From JBKPHS01 sp046729975 (lineage in GTDB: Bacteria; Actinomycetota; Thermoleophilia; Solirubrobacterales; Thermoleophilaceae), in contig JBKPHS010000164.1 of the NCBI GenBank assembly GCA_046729975.1, positions 1-12,437 of the forward strand: a stretch of 12,437 bases of DNA, read 5' to 3'. The notes beneath the pieces are model-generated. The model saw only the letters and a list, made by a program, of their open reading frames with translations. It ran no database searches and was not told the DNA's origin. The position numbers and the translations under genes were made by a program. Of this stretch, positions 1-4,895 are shown one piece after another; within the stretch, counting starts at the first letter, position 1, and every line of letters begins with the position of its first letter.

Positions 1-39
1 CGCGTCACGGCGGCGGGTCCACGATGCCACCGCATTTGA

Positions 40-112
40 TGGGCCGTGCTGGGCTCGAACCAGCGACCCCCAGCTTGTCGAGCTGGTGCTCTCCCAACTG
101 AGCTAACGGCCC
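40..112 (-). tRNA. tRNA-Val (anticodon GAC)
   Basis: The minus strand folds into a full cloverleaf: acceptor GGGCCGT/ACGGCCC (7 bp, perfect), D stem GCTC/GAGC, anticodon stem CCAGC/GCTGG, T stem GCTGG/CCAGC with T loop TTCGAGC, and discriminator A at position 40. CCA is not encoded. The seven-base anticodon loop reads U-C-GAC-A-A, which gives valine anticodon GAC. Base 33 is therefore C instead of the nearly universal U, because bases 32 and 33 are swapped relative to the usual C-U. It lies 25 bp downstream of the SDR gene on the same strand and could be co-transcribed with it. Confidence 0.93.
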
Positions 113-137
113 GCCGCGCGGCGAGCATAGCACCGGC

Positions 138-1139
138 CTAAACCCCCGCCGGAGTCCCGATCTTCGGCGTCTCGACGGGCGGCGTCGTGCCCTCGTCGAG
201 CAATCCGCGCGAGCGCATGGTGATCTCGAACGTCTCCATGCTGGTGTGCTTCGGCGCCCAGCCGGTCGCGTGCTTCAGCTTCTCGTTCGAGGCGACCCAG
301 GGATGGATCGCGAACTGGATCTGGCCGGCGGGGGTCTCGCTCTGGCGCAGCTTCCACATAGCGGCGGCGAGGCGCCGGTAGAGCTTGAGCGGCACGCGCC
401 GACGCTTCATGCCGATGCGCTCCGCGAGATCGCTGGCCTTGACGTAGCCGTCCCCCGCGATGTTGAAGGCGCCGCCGTGGCGGCTCTCCAGCAGCAGCAC
501 GAGCGCTTCGACCAGGTCGTCCTCGTGGACGAACTGGAACGGGGACTCGGGGAGCCCGAAGTCGGGCTGGAACGGCTGATCGGTCCACAACCGGACGATG
601 AAGTTGTCGACGTTCGGGCCGAGCACGATGCAGGGGCGCACGATCGTCATCGTGCGGTCCGGGTGCTGGAGCGCCCAGAGCTGGCAGAGGCGGTCGGACT
701 CGGCCTTGTCGCGCGCGTACTCGAAATCCGGAACCCCGCGCACCGGGTCGTCCTCGGTGAGCGGGACCGGGTTGTCGGGGAATGCGCCGTACGCGGTCGC
801 CGACGAGGTGACCAGGACCTGCTCGACGCCGGACTCGGCGGCGGCCTCGAGCACGTTCTGCGTGCCGCCGACATCGATGTCGTACATCGCGTGCTCGTCG
901 TGGATCGGATTGAGGATGAACGCGAGGTGGATGAGGGTTTCCGGGCGCTCGGCCTGCATCAGCTCGCGAACGCGCGCGCGGTCGCGCACGTCGACCTCCT
1001 CGTAACTGACGCCCGGCCGGAAGGCGCGCGGCGGGCGGACGTCCCAGATGGTGATTCCGTCGGTGTCCCCGCGTTCGGCGAGCCGCTCGATGAGCCGGGT
1101 CCCGATGTAGCCCGATCCTCCGGTGACGACGTAGCCCAT
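138..1139 (-). CDS. NAD-dependent epimerase/dehydratase (extended SDR family)
   Basis: A 333-residue protein with the full extended-SDR layout. An N-terminal Rossmann fold has the nucleotide motif TGGSGYIG at residues 6-13 and an acidic residue (D33) at the end of beta-2, which suits NAD rather than NADP. The active-site Ser lies in VTSSATAYG (about 112-113) and the catalytic pair is Y141 and K145 (YARDK). FQFVHEDDLVEAL (201-213) is the typical segment of nucleotide-sugar epimerases, though the substrate cannot be read from sequence. The ATG at 1139-1137 is preceded by a strong GGGAGG Shine-Dalgarno sequence. A possible -10 hexamer (TAGGAT on the minus strand, 1183-1178) would give a leader of about 30 nt. 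The C-terminal half, with an FNIAGDG segment at 225-231, is as expected. The SDR-like gene at 11226-12437 is a distant paralogue that lacks the Tyr-Lys pair. Confidence 0.9.
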   Translation of the reverse strand: MGYVVTGGSGYIGTRLIERLAERGDTDGITIWDVRPPRAFRPGVSYEEVDVRDRARVRELMQAERPETLIHLAFILNPIHDEHAMYDIDVGGTQNVLEAAAESGVEQVLVTSSATAYGAFPDNPVPLTEDDPVRGVPDFEYARDKAESDRLCQLWALQHPDRTMTIVRPCIVLGPNVDNFIVRLWTDQPFQPDFGLPESPFQFVHEDDLVEALVLLLESRHGGAFNIAGDGYVKASDLAERIGMKRRRVPLKLYRRLAAAMWKLRQSETPAGQIQFAIHPWVASNEKLKHATGWAPKHTSMETFEITMRSRGLLDEGTTPPVETPKIGTPAGV

Positions 1140-1202
1140 CTTCCTCCCTCAGCTCGCGGGTTGGCCGGCCAGCCAGGATCCTACATACGGCACCGCAAAC
1201 GG

Positions 1203-1228
1203 AAGGGGCCCCGCGAGCGGGGCCCCTT
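1203..1228. terminator. Perfect 26-nt palindromic hairpin, likely terminator
   Basis: Twelve-base arms (AAGGGGCCCCGC and its exact complement) surround a two-base centre, giving a very stable GC stem. It lies 135 bp downstream of the stop codon of the minus-strand Ig-like gene and 64 bp upstream of the SDR start, so it most likely ends transcription from the former. The following bases on the minus strand (CTTCCGTTTG) are only weakly T-rich. Termination strength is therefore inferred from the stem alone. Confidence 0.65.
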
Positions 1229-1363
1229 GCTTCATCCGTGAGACGTACCGCCGGCGACTGCGCTGCAGCACCGGCTCGTCAGTCCCTCCGTGACGTATTT
1301 CGACTAACACCCTCCCCCACTTGAGGTTGCGGTCGCGCGGCCGGACGGACGAGCGGACGCTTC

Positions 1364-2044
1364 TCAGTGGACGTCGATGGCCCGGCGGCGGCTCGTACCG
1401 CTGGCGTGGTCGCCGTGGCCCCTGACCCGCACGCGGAACACCCCGTCGCGGAAGACCCGGACCCGGCGGCTGTACTGCGATCGCCTGGTGCCGGCGTCCT
1501 TCAACACCGTCCGGCGGACGGTGCGCCAGCGACCCGTGCGGGTCCTGCGCTGCACGCTGACCGGCCGCCCGTCGTGCTCGGGCAGCGCCGAGCCGAAGAA
1601 GCGGACGAGCCGGCCGCGGCCCGGCGTCGAGTCGCTCAGCCTGATGCCCACCCTGATCCGCGCGCGCACCAGCAGCTCGGGGCTCGTCAGGCGCTGCTCG
1701 TACGGCGTGGGAGACGCCGTCACGACCCGGTAGCGAGTGTTCTTGCGCGGCACGACCCTGAAGCTGTAGCGGCCTCGCGAGTCGGTCGTCGTGAACCTGG
1801 TCAACGTGGTCGCCTGGTACGGGTGGGCCTTCTCCTCGAGTCCGAGCCGGCGGCCCCCGTGATCCTTGCCCCTGAGCTGGCCCGAGAGGACGGTGGAGCG
1901 CCCGTACGTGACCGGGTTCGGGCTGGCGGCCAGCGACAGGTCCGTGGCCGGAGCCTTGGGCGGCTTGTTCTGCGCGCCCGCAACGACCGGAACCGCCGCC
2001 GCGAGGGCGCACACGATCAGGAGAATGCCAGTAGGACGCCGCAT
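1364..2044 (-). CDS. Secreted protein with two Ig-like/beta-sandwich domains, function unknown
   Basis: A 226-residue protein, reading from the ATG at 2044. Residues 1-24 are a Sec signal peptide: MRR, a hydrophobic core ILLIVCALAAAVPVV, then an AGA-Q cleavage site. Two beta-rich segments follow. The first (about 33-110) has the pattern SPNPVTYGRSTVLSGQL ... GRYSFRVVPRKNTRYRVV, typical of bacterial Ig-like or stalk domains. The second (about 125-210) is rich in arginine and repeats the same rhythm (GRLVRFFGSALP ... RVRVFRDGVFRVRV). No catalytic motif is visible. The frame stays open 78 bases further upstream to an ATG at 2122, but that start would put 26 non-signal residues in front of the signal peptide and run through the tRNA-Cys remnant, so the inner ATG is preferred despite a weak GAGGG ribosome site. 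It is divergent from the RTX-like gene. Confidence 0.75.
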   Translation of the reverse strand: MRRPTGILLIVCALAAAVPVVAGAQNKPPKAPATDLSLAASPNPVTYGRSTVLSGQLRGKDHGGRRLGLEEKAHPYQATTLTRFTTTDSRGRYSFRVVPRKNTRYRVVTASPTPYEQRLTSPELLVRARIRVGIRLSDSTPGRGRLVRFFGSALPEHDGRPVSVQRRTRTGRWRTVRRTVLKDAGTRRSQYSRRVRVFRDGVFRVRVRGHGDHASGTSRRRAIDVH

Positions 2045-2105
2045 CACCCTCAAGAACGCGTGGTCACCGGGATGGTTGAGGGGTAGCGCATGCTGGGTGA
2101 GTGAG

Positions 2106-2133
2106 AGAGGCGCCGACCGCAATCGAACTGGTG
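2106..2133 (-). repeat. Truncated copy of the tRNA-Cys 3' end (possible att remnant)
   Basis: These 28 bases match 3173-3200 at 26 positions, in the same orientation; the mismatches are at 2120 and 2129. The copied part is the T arm, the 3' strand of the acceptor stem, the discriminator and the two bases beyond it. No D arm or anticodon arm is present. Both mismatches fall in the T stem and break two of its five pairs, so this is not a working tRNA. It lies downstream of the intact tRNA-Cys 3' end, where a displaced half-site left by a tRNA-targeting integrative element would be. Confidence 0.8.
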
Positions 2134-2160
2134 GAAGGTGTTCCGTCGGTTAGGATCCGC

Positions 2161-2168
2161 AGGAGGAG
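2161..2168 (+). promoter_or_regulatory. Strong ribosome binding site fixing a GTG start
   Basis: AGGAGGAG lies eight bases (counted from AGGAGG) before the GTG at 2175. No better start codon with a Shine-Dalgarno match is nearby, so it fixes translation of the RTX-like gene at GTG. Confidence 0.8.
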
Positions 2169-2174
2169 ATTCTC

Positions 2175-3095
2175 GTGGCGCGCGTCGCTCTCCTGTCGGT
2201 TGTGCTCAGCCTCATCATCGCCGCGCCGGCCGGCGCCGCGGTGACGATCCAGTTCAAGCCGCAGGGGGACCTGACGCCCCCGATGTGGATCGTGACGGGG
2301 GACGATGCCTCCAACAACATCGTGGTCCGATGCGACGCAGACGGCCGACTGGCGGTGGACGGCGTGGGAGTTGTGCCGACGCGGTGTGACGACAACTTCG
2401 TCCTCCTGGTCGAGGGCCGGTTGGGCGACGACGTGCTCGACATGTCCGCGGTGACACTGGAGCCGGGCGCGGGGCGCTACGACGCCCCGACCAGGGCGCA
2501 GGGCGACGAGGGCACCGACCGCATCATCGGCAGCCGCTTCCCCAACCGCCTGGACGGAGACAATCCCGGCGGGATGCTGGAAGGGGACGGCGGGGACACG
2601 GTGATTGGCGGCGCGTCCGGCGACGAGCTCAACGGCGGCTCTGGCAAGGACACGATCGTCGGCAACGGAGGCGCCGACGCGATCGACCCCGGGGGCGACG
2701 GCGACAGGGTCACGGCCGGGTCGGGTAACGACGGCGTGTCCCAGGTGGGCGACTTCCCCTTCAGGACGGGCGACACGAACGACGTGCTCGACCTCGGGCC
2801 GGGCCGTGACATCGCCTACGGCGGCGACGGCACCGACCGCATCACCGGCGGAGCCGGCAACGACCTGATCGACGGCGAGGCGGGCAACGACTCCATCTTC
2901 GGACAGGCGGGCAACGATTACCTGATCGGCAACACAGGTAACGACCTCCTCAGCGGGGGCACCGGCAACGACACGCTGCTCGGCGAGCAGGGAATCGACA
3001 GGCTGTTCGGCGGCGCCGGCAACGACAAGCTCACGGGCGGCCCTGGGCGCGACCGCCTGAACGGCGGGCGCGGGCGCAACCGGCTGAAGCAATAG
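2175..3095 (+). CDS. Secreted RTX-like calcium-binding repeat protein
   Basis: A 306-residue protein starting at GTG. Residues 1-22 form a Sec signal peptide (VALLSVVLSLIIAAPAGAA). A middle part (about 23-135) has two cysteines (C53, C71) that could form a disulfide. Degenerate glycine/aspartate repeats begin near 137. From 225 to 305 there are nine uninterrupted nonapeptides of the hemolysin-type pattern GGxGxDxLx, for example GGAGNDLID, GEAGNDSIF and GQAGNDYLI. In known RTX proteins these build a parallel beta-roll that binds calcium between turns. The last two repeats replace acidic with basic residues (GRDRLN, GRNRLK), so the C-terminal end may bind calcium poorly. No enzymatic domain or cell-wall anchor is visible, and no type I secretion genes are nearby; the signal peptide points to Sec export. 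The gene sits between two copies of the tRNA-Cys 3' end. Confidence 0.85.
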   Translation: MARVALLSVVLSLIIAAPAGAAVTIQFKPQGDLTPPMWIVTGDDASNNIVVRCDADGRLAVDGVGVVPTRCDDNFVLLVEGRLGDDVLDMSAVTLEPGAGRYDAPTRAQGDEGTDRIIGSRFPNRLDGDNPGGMLEGDGGDTVIGGASGDELNGGSGKDTIVGNGGADAIDPGGDGDRVTAGSGNDGVSQVGDFPFRTGDTNDVLDLGPGRDIAYGGDGTDRITGGAGNDLIDGEAGNDSIFGQAGNDYLIGNTGNDLLSGGTGNDTLLGEQGIDRLFGGAGNDKLTGGPGRDRLNGGRGRNRLKQ

Positions 3096-3174
3096 CGGCC
3101 GATCCGTCGGAGAGGGAAGGAGGTACCGCGAGGACGAGGCGGGCGAAGCTGCCCGGATTCCGCCCTACGACTAG

Positions 3175-3245
3175 AGGCGCCGACCGGAATCGAACCGGTG
3201 TACGCGGCTTTGCAGGCCGCTGCGTAACCACTCCGCCACGGCGCC
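3175..3245 (-). tRNA. tRNA-Cys (anticodon GCA)
   Basis: The minus strand gives acceptor GGCGCCG/CGGCGCC, a short D stem, anticodon stem GCGGC/GCCGC with loop CUGCAAA (anticodon GCA), T stem ACCGG/CCGGT with T loop TTCGATT, and discriminator U73, the identity base for cysteine tRNA. Length is 71 nt and CCA is not encoded. Its last 26 bases plus two downstream bases are duplicated at 2106-2133. It is divergent from tRNA-Gly, with 49 bp between them. Confidence 0.95.
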
Positions 3246-3277
3246 GGGAGCGCTGCGAAGCGTAGCGACGCCGGGGC

Positions 3278-3283
3278 TATACT
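3278..3283 (+). promoter_or_regulatory. Candidate -10 box for tRNA-Gly
   Basis: TATACT ends 11 bases before the mature 5' end of tRNA-Gly, a usual distance for a tRNA promoter, and stands out against the GC-rich background. No convincing TTGACA-like -35 box is seen 16-18 bases upstream, so only the -10 is called. Confidence 0.5.
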
Positions 3284-3294
3284 CAGCGCCCGCT

Positions 3295-3368
3295 GCGGAT
3301 GTAGCTCAGCTGGCTAGAGCGTCTGCTTGCCATGCAGAAGGTCGTGGGTTCGAGTCCCATCATCCGCT
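3295..3368 (+). tRNA. tRNA-Gly (anticodon GCC)
   Basis: Complete cloverleaf on the plus strand: acceptor GCGGATG/CATCCGC, D stem GCTC/GAGC, anticodon stem TCTGC/GCAGA with loop UUGCCAU (anticodon GCC), T stem GTGGG/CCCAT with T loop TTCGAGT, and discriminator U. CCA is not encoded. It points towards the 3' end of the minus-strand gene run, and the 75 bp after it show only a short GGCGA/TCGCC hairpin (3400-3417). Confidence 0.96.
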
Positions 3369-3443
3369 TCAGGCTCCGCTGCTGGGGGCGCCGGAGTACG
3401 GCGAGAAGCTCGTCGCCGCAGACTGAGCGGATCCTGCCACGCC

Positions 3444-3866
3444 TCAGCTGGACAGGGCCTCGTCGAGGGCCTCGTTCACGAGCTCGTCCGCGCGCTCGTT
3501 CTTGTCGCGTAGAACGGTCCGCACCGACCAGCGGTCGAACCGCCTGAGCGCTTCCATCGCCTCGAGGTAGAGCGGCTTCAGGCCGGCATGCTTGACCTTG
3601 TACTGGCCGCCGATCTGACGTGCCACGAGCTCCGAGTCGTTCACGACCTCCACCTCGCGCGCGCCCAGCTCAGCCGCGAGCCCAAGCCCGAGCAGCAGCG
3701 CCCTGTACTCGGCCACGTTGTTCGTGGCCTGGCCGATGTACTCACTGCGCTCGAGGAGCGCATCGCCATCCGGCGTGCTGACGACCGCTGCCGCCGCCGC
3801 GGGCCCGGGGTTGCCCCGTGCGCCCCCGTCGACGTGGACGACGACCTTTTCGATCTCCCGAGCGAT
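3444..3866 (-). CDS. RNase HI-family protein, start codon non-canonical or lost
   Basis: The frame encodes an RNase H fold with its full D-E-D-D set. Counting from the codon after the in-frame TAG at 3887-3885, these are D19 in VVVHVDGGARGNPGPA, E59 in NNVAEYRAL, D83 in VVNDSELV and D133 in NERADELVNEAL. Such enzymes cut the RNA strand of RNA-DNA hybrids. The whole open stretch is 146 codons, the normal family size. However, no ATG, GTG or TTG exists between the TAG and the first catalytic motif; the first such codon (GTG at 3716) would discard the first Asp and half the sheet. The start given is an AUC at 3866 with a weak CAGG upstream; AUC at 3854 or a sequencing error are alternatives. It is in the same frame as the upstream small gene, separated only by the TAG. 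Confidence 0.75.
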   Translation of the reverse strand: MAREIEKVVVHVDGGARGNPGPAAAAAVVSTPDGDALLERSEYIGQATNNVAEYRALLLGLGLAAELGAREVEVVNDSELVARQIGGQYKVKHAGLKPLYLEAMEALRRFDRWSVRTVLRDKNERADELVNEALDEALSS

Positions 3867-3884
3867 CGCCCTGAGGAGCTGGGT

Positions 3885-4106
3885 CTAGACGCCCTTCGTG
3901 GGCGGGAAGGACCCGACCGGGCGGCGCTGGCGGCGGTCGCGGACCTCGCGGCGCTCGCCCTCCGGCGCAGGCTCGCCGCGGCGGCGGCGGTCCGGCCCGT
4001 CGCGGCGGTCGATGATGACCTGCACGTTCGGATCGTCCCTGTAGTAGTCGGACAGCCGGTCGTACAGCTCATCCGCGAGCGGCTGCGGAATCACGCAGTA
4101 GATCAT
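3885..4106 (-). CDS. Small basic protein with DRR motifs, function unknown
   Basis: A 73-residue protein. Residues 1-32 (MIYCVIPQPLADELYDRL ... VQVIID) look like a small alpha/beta unit. The rest is strongly charged, with three DRR triplets (33-35, 39-41, 57-59) and an ERR (51-53), ending in RRPVGSFPP. Its ATG overlaps the TGA of the zinc-ribbon gene as ATGA, which suggests translational coupling. The arginine-rich end could bind nucleic acid or an acidic partner, but that is only inference. It stops in frame directly before the RNase H reading frame. Confidence 0.7.
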   Translation of the reverse strand: MIYCVIPQPLADELYDRLSDYYRDDPNVQVIIDRRDGPDRRRRGEPAPEGERREVRDRRQRRPVGSFPPTKGV

Positions 4107-4840
4107 CGCTCTGAGCCTACACCGGCTGCCAGGCGCCCCTCGGCGTCAGCGCTCGCGTTCCAATCGCGCATCTGCTCGCCGAGCTCCTCGAGCTCCTCGC
4201 CCTTGGCGAGAAGGCCAACCGGGTCGTGCGCGTCCCCGAGATCCACCCGATAGCGGTACCAGGACAGCTCCCAGGCAACCACGACCGCGACCTCACTGGG
4301 CGAGTCTGGATCCGGCGCCGCGCTCACCCAGGGCTGACCCAGCGACCGCGCGATCCCGGCGATGGTGCGCCGATGCTCCGAGGCGTTGAAGAGCTCGAGC
4401 GCACGCTCCACCTTCACCTGGGCGTTGGTGGGGACCGCCCGCACGTGGCGCGGGTCCTTCGGGCGGGATGCGGCACGCTCGACGGGGGGCGCGGGGGCGT
4501 GCTCGGCCTCCACCTCGAGGCGAGTCTCCGCGCTCTCGAATTCCGCCGGGTGCTCCGCCGACGGCTCGGCCTGCGCAGCATCGCCCTCGCGGCCGCGGCG
4601 CAGACGGCCGAGCAGCGAACGCCTGCCCGGGCGCTCCGCTGGGCGGCGGGCCGGCAGGTCGCCATGGGCCGACTCCCGGATCCAGCCCTCCTGCTCCGCC
4701 CGGCCGATGCACAGGTCGCACACCAGATAGCGCTGTCCCCCGGGCGCCAGGTAGGCCTCCGCGCGCTCTCCCTTGAGAATCGTGCGGCCGCAGACGTCGC
4801 AGGACACGGCGTCGTGGGTGGGTCGGAGCTCCTTTCGCAT
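4103..4840 (-). CDS. Zinc-ribbon protein with a conserved-looking C-terminal helical domain, function unknown
   Basis: A 245-residue protein. C14-x2-C17 (CDVC) and C41-x2-C44 (CDLC) make a four-cysteine zinc site with a 23-residue spacer, like a zinc ribbon or treble clef. A low-complexity, charged, Pro/Ala/Glu-rich linker spans about 58-135. The C-terminal part (139-230) looks folded: VERALELFNASEHRRTIAGIARSLG has a helix-turn-helix-like rhythm, and VAVVVAWELSWYRYRVDL is followed by a Glu-rich helix. The domain order, metal site, linker, then possible DNA-binding helices, would suit a regulator, but no family is recognised. The ribosome site is weak (AGGA about 12 bases upstream of the ATG). 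It lies 55 bp after the EF-G-like gene and overlaps the next gene by four bases. Confidence 0.72.
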   Translation of the reverse strand: MRKELRPTHDAVSCDVCGRTILKGERAEAYLAPGGQRYLVCDLCIGRAEQEGWIRESAHGDLPARRPAERPGRRSLLGRLRRGREGDAAQAEPSAEHPAEFESAETRLEVEAEHAPAPPVERAASRPKDPRHVRAVPTNAQVKVERALELFNASEHRRTIAGIARSLGQPWVSAAPDPDSPSEVAVVVAWELSWYRYRVDLGDAHDPVGLLAKGEELEELGEQMRDWNASADAEGRLAAGVGSER

Positions 4841-4895
4841 CCGGCAGCCGATCCTAGCGACCCCGGGAAGCGACCTAGGGGGGCTCTGGAGGCCG

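Noticed and set aside
1149..2012. Long minus-strand open frame overlapping the Ig-like gene
   Set aside because: Its translation is low-complexity Arg/Gly/Pro text without a signal peptide or fold and reads through the terminator-like palindrome, whereas the other frame has a signal peptide and beta-rich domains.
2151..2156. TAGGAT before the RTX-like gene as a -10 promoter box
   Set aside because: A transcript from it would begin at or inside the Shine-Dalgarno sequence at 2161, leaving no usable leader, so the promoter must lie further upstream.
2847..3090. Tandem DNA repeats within the RTX-like gene as a CRISPR-like or satellite array
   Set aside because: The 27-base periodicity is fully explained by nonapeptide coding repeats; there are no conserved repeats with unique spacers, and no CRISPR array is seen anywhere in the window.
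3427..3458. Partial resemblance of GCGGAT ... CTCAGCTGG to the 5' half of tRNA-Gly
   Set aside because: The shared blocks are short, spaced differently from the tRNA, and the second block is the coding 3' end of the RNase H gene; chance similarity is more likely than a tRNA remnant.
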